Shown piece by piece: positions 6,919 to 14,064 of a stretch of 40,719 bases of DNA. Every line of letters begins with the position of its first letter. The first letter of the stretch is position 1. Made by a program: the position numbers and the translations under genes. The notes below the pieces were generated by a model. The model searched no databases, was not told where the DNA came from, and saw only the letters and a list, made by a program, of their open reading frames with translations. This stretch comes from Prevotella sp. (GTDB lineage Bacteria; Bacteroidota; Bacteroidia; Bacteroidales; Bacteroidaceae): positions 1 through 40,719 of the forward strand of contig JALETQ010000029.1 of assembly GCA_022781445.1 (NCBI GenBank), in the 5' to 3' direction.

Positions 6919-8280
6919 ATGGAAACAAATAACAGACAAGCGACACTCGAACTCGGGACAAAGCCGGTGGGCAAGCTGCTCATGCAGTATGCCATGCCCG
7001 CGGTTGTAGCCATGACTGCCTCCTCACTCTACAATATGGTCGACAGCATCTTCATCGGTCATGGTGTCGGTGCGCTGGCAATATCGGGATTGGCAATCAC
7101 CTTTCCGTTCATGAACATCCTTTCGGCATTCGGAGCCGGTATCGGTGTTGGTGCCAGTTCATCCATGTCGGTCAGATTAGGACAAAAAGACTACAAAACC
7201 GCCGAGATCATCTTGGGCAACAGTGTGTTGCTCAACTTGATCGTCGGTTTCATCTTCAGCAGCATCTCGCTCTTGTTCCTCGACCCCATTCTCTATTTCT
7301 TCGGCGGCAGTGAACAAACTATCCCTTACGCCCGCGACTACATGTTTATCATCCTGTTGGGCAGCATGGTAACCTATCAGTACTTCAGCCTCAATGCCGT
7401 GCTGCGGGCGGCCGGCAAGCCACGTAAAGCCATGATTGCGACCATTTTCACGGTTGTGCTCAATACCATTCTCGACCCCATCTTCATCTGGACGTTCGAC
7501 ATGGGCATCCGTGGGGCCGCACTTGCCACCGTCATATCGCAAGCCGTCGCCCTCGTGTGGCAACTGTATGTCTTCTCCAACAAGAGCCAGATGCCCCGTT
7601 TCACGCGCAACGGCTTCAGCTTGAGGAAAGACATCGTGCGCAACATCATCGCCATCGGCATCTCGCCATTCGCCATGAATGCGTGTGCCTGTATCATCGT
7701 CATCTTCATCAACACCGCCCTCTTCCGCCACGGCGGCGACCTTGCTGTCGGAGCATTCGGCATCTCCAATCGCATTGTCTTCTTCTTTTTCATGATCGTC
7801 ATGGGTATCAACCAAGGCATGCAACCCATCGCCGGTTACAACTACGGTGCCCGTCAGCACGACCGTATGCTGCGTGTGCTGCGCCTGTCTATCATGGCTG
7901 CCGTGACCGTCATGACGGCGGGATGGCTGGTAGGCGAATTTCTGACGATCTATTGCGCCCGGCTGTTCACGAGCAACGAGGAACTGATCGCCATCACCGT
8001 TCACGGACTTCGCATCAACATGATGGTGTTCCCCCTGATAGGCTATCAAGCTGTGGTTACCAACTTTTTCCAGAGCATCGGCAAAGCCGGCATCAGCGTT
8101 TTCCTCTCCCTCTCGCGACAGCTCATCTACCTCCTGCCGCTGTTGATCATCCTTCCCCCTATCCTGAAGGTCGACGGTGTGTGGTGGTCACTTCCTGCCA
8201 GCGACTTCCTCGCTTTCGTGACGGCAGCGATCACCATGTTGGTCTATAAGGAGAAGTTCAAAAAAAACCATACCCCTTGA
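6919..8280 (+). CDS. MATE-family multidrug/Na+ antiporter
   Basis: This 453-residue inner-membrane protein has about 12 hydrophobic segments in two homologous halves, as in the NorM/DinF (MATE) exporters, which use Na+ or H+ gradients to expel cationic or other compounds. The N-terminus KPVGKLLMQYAMPAVVAMTASSLYNMVDSIFIGHG is a classic MATE opening, and the second half carries the matching MGINQGMQPIAGYNYGARQHDRM. The start at 6919 is set by the -7 box just upstream. The next gene begins 3 bases after the stop, so this gene leads a probable long operon to 13388. The substrate is unknown. Confidence 0.92.
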   Translation: METNNRQATLELGTKPVGKLLMQYAMPAVVAMTASSLYNMVDSIFIGHGVGALAISGLAITFPFMNILSAFGAGIGVGASSSMSVRLGQKDYKTAEIILGNSVLLNLIVGFIFSSISLLFLDPILYFFGGSEQTIPYARDYMFIILLGSMVTYQYFSLNAVLRAAGKPRKAMIATIFTVVLNTILDPIFIWTFDMGIRGAALATVISQAVALVWQLYVFSNKSQMPRFTRNGFSLRKDIVRNIIAIGISPFAMNACACIIVIFINTALFRHGGDLAVGAFGISNRIVFFFFMIVMGINQGMQPIAGYNYGARQHDRMLRVLRLSIMAAVTVMTAGWLVGEFLTIYCARLFTSNEELIAITVHGLRINMMVFPLIGYQAVVTNFFQSIGKAGISVFLSLSRQLIYLLPLLIILPPILKVDGVWWSLPASDFLAFVTAAITMLVYKEKFKKNHTP

Positions 8281-8283
8281 GTT

Positions 8284-8898
8284 ATGAAAAGCAGAATCAT
8301 CATTACCGTAGGCCGACAGTTCGGCAGCGGCGGTGCGTGCATCGCCCGGTTGTTGGCGCAACAATTCGATTGCAAGTTATATGACAAAGAAATCTTTGCC
8401 CTTGCTGCCGGAGAAAGCGGTTTTTGCGAACATTTCTTTGAACAGAATGACGAGCGGAGAGGCTTTCTGGGCGCGCTCTTCCACCCCGGCATTCCCCAAG
8501 TCGGCAGCGGCTGTATGTATGACTGCGACTTCTCGCAAGACGGACTTTTCAAGTTCCAGAGCGAAGCCATCGAGAAGGCGGCATCCGAGAGCGATGCCGT
8601 GTTCGTGGGTCGTTGTGCCGACTATGTGTTGCGCGACAATCCCGACATGGTGAGCATCTTTGTGACAGCCGACCGCGAGGATCGCATCGCCACCATTGCC
8701 AGACGCATGAACTGCGACCGCGAGGAAGCCGAGAAACTCATCAGGTCGAAAGACGGCGAGAGAACTTCCTATTACGAATACTATACCGGCAAGCGTTGGG
8801 GGCGTGCCGACTCCTACGACCTCTGCGTCAATTCCTCCCTCTTGGGAATGGAAGAAACGGCAGACTGGCTGGCAGACTTCATCCGCAAACGCTCATGA
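8284..8898 (+). CDS. Cytidylate kinase-like P-loop kinase
   Basis: This 204-residue protein belongs to the cytidylate-kinase-like group (Cytidylate_kin2). The nucleotide-binding loop is GRQFGSGG (10-17), preceded by the strand IIITV. Later motifs are DAVFVGRCADYVLRD, the strand MVSIFVTADREDRI and RRMNCDREEAEKLI, followed by RTSYYEYYTGKRWG with YDLCVNSSLLGME. These last segments are typical of the group found next to transporters in Bacteroidota. It lacks the full CMP-binding insertion of housekeeping Cmk, so the substrate is uncertain. It starts 3 bases after the MATE gene and its stop overlaps the next ATG. Confidence 0.85.
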   Translation: MKSRIIITVGRQFGSGGACIARLLAQQFDCKLYDKEIFALAAGESGFCEHFFEQNDERRGFLGALFHPGIPQVGSGCMYDCDFSQDGLFKFQSEAIEKAASESDAVFVGRCADYVLRDNPDMVSIFVTADREDRIATIARRMNCDREEAEKLIRSKDGERTSYYEYYTGKRWGRADSYDLCVNSSLLGMEETADWLADFIRKRS

Positions 8899-9386
8899 AA
8901 AAGATAGGCATCATCAGCGACACCCACAGCTATTGGGACGAGAAGTATCTCCACTACTTCGAACCATGCGACGAGATATGGCACGCCGGCGACATCGGGT
9001 CGCTCGAGGTGGCAGAGAAACTCGCCGCCTTTCGTCCGCTGAGGGCGGTCTGCGGCAACTGCGACGGCGGCGACCTGCGACGTATGTACCGTGAGACCAT
9101 CCGTTTCAGGGTCGAGGATGTCGATGTGCTCATGAAGCATATCGGCGGTTATCCCGGTCATTACGATCCGTCGATACGCGGCACGATTTATGCCTCGCCT
9201 CCCAACCTCTTCATCAGCGGCCATTCGCACATTCTCAAGGTGAAGTACGACAAGACCCTCGACCTGCTCCACATCAATCCCGGAGCTGCCGGAATGCAGG
9301 GATGGCAGGTGGAGCGTACACTCGTAAGACTCACCGTCGAAGGCAATAAAATGACCGATTGTGAAGTTATAACCTTGGGCAGATAA
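8895..9386 (+). CDS. YfcE-type metallophosphoesterase
   Basis: This 163-residue protein is a calcineurin-like phosphodiesterase of the MJ0936/YfcE family. The dimetal motifs are visible in order: ISDTH (Asp9, His11), GDIGS (Asp33), CGNCD (the GN(H/C)D position near 54-57), H-containing MKHIGGYPGHY, and GHSH. The start ATG overlaps the preceding stop (ATGA at 8895-8898), indicating translational coupling. It is likely a cytosolic Mn-dependent phosphodiesterase of unknown physiological substrate. The GNCD motif has Cys where many members have His. Confidence 0.9.
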   Translation: MKKIGIISDTHSYWDEKYLHYFEPCDEIWHAGDIGSLEVAEKLAAFRPLRAVCGNCDGGDLRRMYRETIRFRVEDVDVLMKHIGGYPGHYDPSIRGTIYASPPNLFISGHSHILKVKYDKTLDLLHINPGAAGMQGWQVERTLVRLTVEGNKMTDCEVITLGR

Positions 9387-9437
9387 GCCAACTTTCCCAA
9401 CAAGAGTCGCCAACCGACATAAACATTTCAACTCATC

Positions 9438-9656
9438 ATGGAGATTTACAAAAAGAAATTTCTGATAGGCTTCGGGAGCAGTATCATCGTTGCCATTCCC
9501 TATGGACTCATTGTCGATGCCCTGTTCAGCGACGACGTATTCCCGCGTTGGGGCAAGACCGCCCTTCTCAGTTTCATCGTGATGGGCATCTTCACGCTTG
9601 CCGAACGGTGGCTGAAGAAACAAGAAAACCATAGATCATCCAAGCAAAACGACTAA
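9438..9656 (+). CDS. Small two-helix membrane protein
   Basis: This 72-residue protein has two membrane segments (about residues 9-28 and 40-56) joined by a short acidic loop (SDDVFPRWGK), a positive N-terminus (MEIYKKK) and a charged tail. I do not recognise the family. It lies 51 bases after the phosphodiesterase and 12 bases before the dTDP-glucose dehydratase on the same strand, so it is probably co-transcribed with both. Codon use matches the neighbours, supporting a real gene. Confidence 0.6.
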   Translation: MEIYKKKFLIGFGSSIIVAIPYGLIVDALFSDDVFPRWGKTALLSFIVMGIFTLAERWLKKQENHRSSKQND

Positions 9657-9668
9657 AAACAGAGACAC

Positions 9669-10817
9669 ATGAAAACCTATTTAGTGACCGGTGCAGCCGG
9701 TTTCATCGGAGCCAACTACATCAAGTACCTGCTCGACAAGAAGTACAAGAACGAAGACATCCGCATCGTGGTACTCGATGCCCTCACCTATGCCGGCAAT
9801 CTGGGCACCATCAAGGACGACATTGACGACCGACGGTGCATTTTCGTTCGCGGCGACATCCGCGACCGCGAGCTGGCCGACAGCCTCTTCGAACGCTACG
9901 ACTTCGACTTCGTGGTCAACTTCGCGGCCGAGTCGCATGTGGACCGTTCCATCGAAGACCCGCAGCTGTTCCTCTCGGTCAACATTCTGGGCACGCAGAA
10001 CCTCCTCGATGCCGCCCGCAGGGCATGGGTGACGGGCAAGGACGAACAAGGCTACCCCACATGGAAAGCCGGCAAGCGTTACCATCAGGTATCGACCGAC
10101 GAAGTATATGGTTCGCTCGGTGCCGACGGTTTCTTCACCGAAGCCACTCCCCTCTGTCCCCACAGCCCCTACTCCGCTTCTAAGACAAGTGCCGACATGA
10201 TCGTCATGGCTTATCACGATACATACAAGATGCCCGTCAGCATCACCCGCTGTTCGAACAACTACGGCCCCTATCACTTCCCCGAGAAGCTCATCCCGCT
10301 CATCATCAACAACATCCTGGCAGGCAAGCCCCTCCCCGTATACGGCAAGGGCGATAACGTGCGCGACTGGCTCTATGTCGAGGATCATTGCAAAGCCATC
10401 GACATGGTGGTGCGTGAAGGACGCGAGGGAGAGGTCTACAACGTGGGCGGACACAACGAGATGAAGAACATCGACATCGTGAAGCTCACCATCAAGACCA
10501 TCCACGACATGATGGAGGCCGACAAGGATTTGCGCAGGGTGTTGAAGAAACAGGTCACCGACGAACACGGCGACATTGCCATCGACTGGATCAACGAAGA
10601 CCTGATCACCTTCGTTGCCGACCGCCTCGGACACGACCAGCGCTACGCCATCGACCCGTCGAAGATCAAGGCCGAACTGGGATGGTATCCCGAAACGATG
10701 TTTGCCGAAGGCATCGTGAAGACCATCCGCTGGAATCTCGAAAACCAGCCATGGATAGCCGAGGTGACCAGCGGCGACTATCAGAAGTATTACGAACAGA
10801 TGTACGGCAACCGATAA
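9669..10817 (+). CDS. rfbB: dTDP-glucose 4,6-dehydratase
   Basis: This 382-residue short-chain dehydrogenase removes water from dTDP-glucose to give dTDP-4-keto-6-deoxyglucose. NAD is bound by GAAGFIG (8-14); the catalytic Tyr/Lys pair is in YSASK (Tyr168, Lys172), preceded by STDEVYG (142-148). NNYGPYHFPEKLIPLII and VRDWLYVEDHCKA are RfbB signatures. It is slightly longer than most homologues because of a 30-residue insertion about residues 120-140 and around 290-320, common in Bacteroidota. It opens the amino-sugar block. The thymidylyltransferase (rfbA) that would make its substrate is not in this window. Confidence 0.95.
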   Translation: MKTYLVTGAAGFIGANYIKYLLDKKYKNEDIRIVVLDALTYAGNLGTIKDDIDDRRCIFVRGDIRDRELADSLFERYDFDFVVNFAAESHVDRSIEDPQLFLSVNILGTQNLLDAARRAWVTGKDEQGYPTWKAGKRYHQVSTDEVYGSLGADGFFTEATPLCPHSPYSASKTSADMIVMAYHDTYKMPVSITRCSNNYGPYHFPEKLIPLIINNILAGKPLPVYGKGDNVRDWLYVEDHCKAIDMVVREGREGEVYNVGGHNEMKNIDIVKLTIKTIHDMMEADKDLRRVLKKQVTDEHGDIAIDWINEDLITFVADRLGHDQRYAIDPSKIKAELGWYPETMFAEGIVKTIRWNLENQPWIAEVTSGDYQKYYEQMYGNR

Positions 10818-10823
10818 CCCTCC

Positions 10824-10942
10824 GCTTCCTTTCCGCCTGAAAGGCTCTTTGCGACGGCACCGGCATCCTTTTTCAGCCGCATCCCCTTGCGCGCCCCGCC
10901 CCTGCCTCTGTGCCGCCCTGCCGTTCTCCGCGGAAAGGAAGC
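10824..10942 (+). promoter_or_regulatory. 13-bp inverted repeat spanning the rfbB-fdtA leader
   Basis: GCTTCCTTTCCGC (10824-10836) pairs perfectly with GCGGAAAGGAAGC (10930-10942). The right arm carries the purine-rich stretch upstream of the fdtA start at 10958, so the fold could hide or expose its ribosome site. A nested CTGAAAGG / CCTTTTTCAG pairing also lies inside. No consensus promoter is seen in this gap. Confidence 0.5.
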
Positions 10943-10957
10943 CATATATATAATGGT

Positions 10958-11371
10958 ATGAATCCTTCCGAAGCAAGAATCATCGAACTCCCCCGCATCA
11001 CCGACCCGCGCGGCAATCTCACGGTTGCCGAGGCGTTGAACCATGTACCATTCGACATCAGGCGTGCCTACTGGGTGTATGACGTGCCGGGCGGAGAGAG
11101 CCGGGGCGGACATGCCCACAAGCGGCTCAAGCAGCTGGTGATAGCACTCAGCGGCTCCTTCACGGTGACCCTCGACGACGGTCACGAGCGACAGACATTC
11201 CTCCTGAACCATCCTTGGCAGGGGCTGGTCATCGAGACGGGCATCTGGCGCACGCTCGACGACTTTTCCTCGGGTGCCGTGTGCCTCGTGCTGGCATCCG
11301 AGCCATACGATGAAGAAGACTATATCTACGACTATCAGGAATTTCTCAGCTACACAGGATGCTCGAAATAA
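10958..11371 (+). CDS. fdtA: dTDP-4-keto-6-deoxyhexose 3,4-ketoisomerase (FdtA/QdtA cupin)
   Basis: This 137-residue cupin moves the keto group of dTDP-4-keto-6-deoxyglucose to C3, ready for amination. The core GGESRGGHAHKRLKQLVIALSG contains the active His pair (His52, His54), and RAYWVYDVPGGESRGGHAH is the FdtA signature. The tail VLASEPYDEEDYIYDYQEF is also diagnostic. The ATG at 10958 fits homologue length; an earlier start at 10910 would add a low-complexity extension. The next gene overlaps its end by 13 bases. Whether the product is the galacto (FdtA) or gluco (QdtA) epimer cannot be told from sequence by eye. Confidence 0.9.
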   Translation: MNPSEARIIELPRITDPRGNLTVAEALNHVPFDIRRAYWVYDVPGGESRGGHAHKRLKQLVIALSGSFTVTLDDGHERQTFLLNHPWQGLVIETGIWRTLDDFSSGAVCLVLASEPYDEEDYIYDYQEFLSYTGCSK

Positions 11372-12297
11372 GGAGATACACGGCGGCCGATGCCGACCAA
11401 TGGAATGCCTTTGCGGCGAGGTCGAAGAATGCCACCTTTCTTTTCGACCGCCGTTACATGGACTATCATGCCGACCGCTTCGACGATGCCTCGCTGATGG
11501 TCTTCCACAGGTCGCGCCTCGTCGCCCTGCTGCCGGCCAACCGTCGCGACGCCACGCTCCACACCCACCAAGGCCTGACCTACGGAGGCTTGCTCACCGA
11601 CGGGAAATGCAGTGCCACGCTCGTACTCGACATCTTTGCGCTCCTCAATGAACACTGGCGAGGAGAAGGCATCCGCCGCGTGGTCTACAAGGCGGTGCCG
11701 TGGATATACCACCGGCTGCCGGCCGAAGAAGACCTCTACGCCCTCCACACCGTTTGCCGTGCCACCCTCACGGCACGCGACATCTCCTCGGTCATCGACC
11801 TGCGCCATCCCCCAAGGTTCGCCGAATCCCGACGGTCGGGACTGCGCAAGGCTCTCCGCCAAGGCATCACCGCCGGCGAAAGCGACGACCTCGAAGCCTT
11901 CTGGCACATCCTCGACGACAACCTCATGCACAAGTACGGCAGGCATCCCGTACACTCGCCCGAAGAGCTGCAACTGCTCTGCCGTCGCTTCCCCGACCGC
12001 ATCCGCCTGCTGACGGCCCGCCTCGACGGCATACCCGTGGGCGGCACCCTGCTCTACCTCACCGACCGCGTGGTCCACACGCAATACATCTCGGCGACGC
12101 CCGAGGGGAAGGGCATCGGCGCGCTCGACCTGCTTTTCGACCATCTCATCCACCGTTCTGCCTTCAACCGTCCCTTTCTCGACTTCGGGAAATCGACCGC
12201 CGAAGACAGTTTCGACCTCAACCGCCCCCTGCTCTTCCAGAAAGAAGGATTCGGCGCAAGGGCTGTATGCTACGACACTTACGAATGGCAACCATGA
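11359..12297 (+). CDS. FemAB/GNAT-like N-acyltransferase in the amino-sugar block
   Basis: This 312-residue protein resembles the FemAB-like double-GNAT transferases. Visible pieces are an N-terminal RRYTAADADQWNAFAARSKNATFLFDRRYMDYH, HQGLTYGGLL, and the C-terminal half HDNLMHKYGRHPVHSPEEL (here as DDNLMHKYGRHP), IPVGGTLLYLTDRVVHTQYIS and LFDHLIHRSAF followed by LDFGKST. It sits between the ketoisomerase and the aminotransferase, overlapping both (13 and 4 bases), so it probably acylates the amino sugar or its glycan. The classic Fdt pathway instead uses a hexapeptide-repeat acetyltransferase (FdtC), which is absent here. Confidence 0.75.
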   Translation: MLEIRRYTAADADQWNAFAARSKNATFLFDRRYMDYHADRFDDASLMVFHRSRLVALLPANRRDATLHTHQGLTYGGLLTDGKCSATLVLDIFALLNEHWRGEGIRRVVYKAVPWIYHRLPAEEDLYALHTVCRATLTARDISSVIDLRHPPRFAESRRSGLRKALRQGITAGESDDLEAFWHILDDNLMHKYGRHPVHSPEELQLLCRRFPDRIRLLTARLDGIPVGGTLLYLTDRVVHTQYISATPEGKGIGALDLLFDHLIHRSAFNRPFLDFGKSTAEDSFDLNRPLLFQKEGFGARAVCYDTYEWQP

Positions 12298-13388
12298 TTC
12301 ATTATTTCGACCTCAAGCGGGTGAACGACCGCAACAGAAGTTGGGCAGACGAAGCCCGACGCGTACTCGACAGCGGGTGGTATCTCAAAGGCGAGGCCAC
12401 CCGTCGCTTTGAAGAAGCCTATGCCCGATACATCGGCACGAAGCACTGTGTGGGATGCGGCAACGGGCTCGATGCCCTCAGCCTCATCCTGCGTGCCTAC
12501 AAGGAACTGGGAGTCATGACCGACGGCGACGAAGTCATCGTGCCGGCCAACACCTACATCGCCTCCGTGCTTGCCATCACCGACAACCGGCTGGTACCGG
12601 TCTTTGTGGAACCTGATGCCGACACGTTGCAGATCGACGACAGACGCATGGCCGAAGCCGTCGGCCCCCGCACCCGTGCCGTCATGATCGTACACCTCTA
12701 CGGACGGTGTGCCTACACCGAACGCATCGTGGAAGTGTGTCGGCAGCACGGACTGAAGCTCATCGAAGACAATGCACAGGCGCACGGCTGCACCTATGGC
12801 CGGCACCGCACGGGCAGTCTCGGCGATGCCGCCGGCCACAGCTTCTATCCCACCAAGAACCTCGGTGCCTTGGGCGATGCCGGTGCCGTCACGACCGATG
12901 ACGACAGCCTTGCCGACATGGTTGCCGCGCTGGGCAACTACGGCAGCCGCCGCAAGTACGTCTTCGACCACGAGGGCCGCAACAGCCGCATGGACGAAGT
13001 GCAGGCGGCCATCCTCCACGCCAAGCTGCAGCACCTCGACGACGACAACCGTCTGCGCAAGAGCATTGCCGACAGCTACCTGCGGCGCATCGACAACCCC
13101 GACGTGACCTGTTCGACAAGCGGCCGCGACTGCGTGTGGCACATCTTCCCCGTCTTTTCGCCCCGGCGCGACAGCCTGCAAGAGTACCTGCTCGGGCGAG
13201 GCATCGAAACGCAAATCCACTATCCCGTGCCGCCCCACCGCCAACGGTGTTACGCACGGTGGCAACATCTCTCGCTGCCAGTCACCGAGCGCATCCATGC
13301 CACCGAGCTCAGCCTGCCCTGCAACCCCGCACTGACCGCCGGAGAAACCGATGCCGTCGTCGATGCCGTCAATGCCTTCCGTCCCTGA
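12294..13388 (+). CDS. fdtB: PLP-dependent sugar aminotransferase (DegT/DnrJ/EryC1/StrS family)
   Basis: This 364-residue enzyme transfers an amino group, normally from glutamate, to the 3-keto sugar made by the ketoisomerase. The fold signatures are LKGEATRRFEEAYARYIGTKHCVGCGNGLDAL, DEVIVPANTYIASVLA, and the PLP lysine in HSFYPTKNLGALGDAGAV (Lys188), with IEDNAQAHG holding the PLP-contacting Asp. The start at 12294 overlaps the upstream stop (ATGA). Together with rfbB and fdtA this predicts a dTDP-3-amino-3,6-dideoxyhexose. The symbol is by pathway context; QdtB is the alternative. Confidence 0.88.
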   Translation: MIHYFDLKRVNDRNRSWADEARRVLDSGWYLKGEATRRFEEAYARYIGTKHCVGCGNGLDALSLILRAYKELGVMTDGDEVIVPANTYIASVLAITDNRLVPVFVEPDADTLQIDDRRMAEAVGPRTRAVMIVHLYGRCAYTERIVEVCRQHGLKLIEDNAQAHGCTYGRHRTGSLGDAAGHSFYPTKNLGALGDAGAVTTDDDSLADMVAALGNYGSRRKYVFDHEGRNSRMDEVQAAILHAKLQHLDDDNRLRKSIADSYLRRIDNPDVTCSTSGRDCVWHIFPVFSPRRDSLQEYLLGRGIETQIHYPVPPHRQRCYARWQHLSLPVTERIHATELSLPCNPALTAGETDAVVDAVNAFRP

Positions 13389-13653
13389 CCTTCATCCGCC
13401 CGGTGAGCTTGACCCGTCGCGTCCGTGCTTTCGGAAGCAGGGGGCAGCCTCCGGTCGGCCATCAGAGCGTCCGGCTCTGCATACCATGCCGTTCATGCCG
13501 CTTTGCGTCCAACGGAGTCACCGGACCTTATACGGAAAGGGCGAAAGGACTGACAGAATGGCAGTAAGAAACGACCTTTTCCGATTCCCTTTTACGCTTA
13601 CATAAATCCCTCACCCACAGCACGTTACAACAGACCCTACAGAAGCCGTCGAG

Positions 13654-13741
13654 AGGGGTAGGACCCGTGGGGCACGGGGATAGGACTCGTGCCCTACGGG
13701 GACAGGCCCCGTCAGGCACGAGGACAGGCCCCGTCGGCGAC
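13654..13741 (+). repeat. 22-bp tandem array I (four units)
   Basis: Four contiguous 22-bp units start at 13654, 13676, 13698 and 13720. The consensus core is GGGGAYAGGMCYCGT followed by a variable GC-rich end closing in AC. Units differ at several positions, so the array is old or diverging. It lies in the 676-base gap between the convergent aminotransferase and tex genes, in which no credible gene is seen. Confidence 0.8.
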
Positions 13742-13871
13742 ACCCTCCGATGCCGCCATTTTGTCAGTACTCCCTCCTCCCTTTCAGCCTGCCGTCCGAA
13801 CATCCCGATGACCGACCGGGGATTTTCGCGCCATCGAAGCCTTATCAGGAAGGGCAAAAAATGACCCGTTG

Positions 13872-13959
13872 ACAACCTTTGGACTTCTGCCCGACAACCT
13901 TTGGACTTGTGGGGCACAACCTTTGGACTTGTCGCCCACGACCTTTGGACTTCTCAACG
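13872..13959 (+). repeat. 22-bp tandem array II (four units)
   Basis: Units start at 13872, 13894, 13916 and 13938 with core ACAACCTTTGGACTT (ACGACC in the last) and a variable 7-base end. The core is identical in three units. Same period as array I but an unrelated core. Confidence 0.88.
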
Positions 13960-13994
13960 AGCCCTTCGGGAGCCACCCGTCGAACGCATGAAAC

Positions 13995-14023
13995 AAAAAA
14001 CCGACAGGCATCACGCCTGTCGG
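13995..14023 (-). terminator. Terminator of tex
   Basis: On the minus strand CCGACAGGC pairs with GCCTGTCGG (arms 14015-14023 and 14001-14009, 5-base loop), followed by six T (13995-14000). It lies 42 bases past the tex stop. Confidence 0.88.
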
Positions 14024-14064
14024 GGAAAAGAGATATATCATACGGAAAATGCAGTCGGGGAATA

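Noticed and set aside
13654..13959. Possible CRISPR array
   Set aside because: The units are contiguous with period 22 and no unique spacers, there are no cas genes, and unit sequences differ between arrays.
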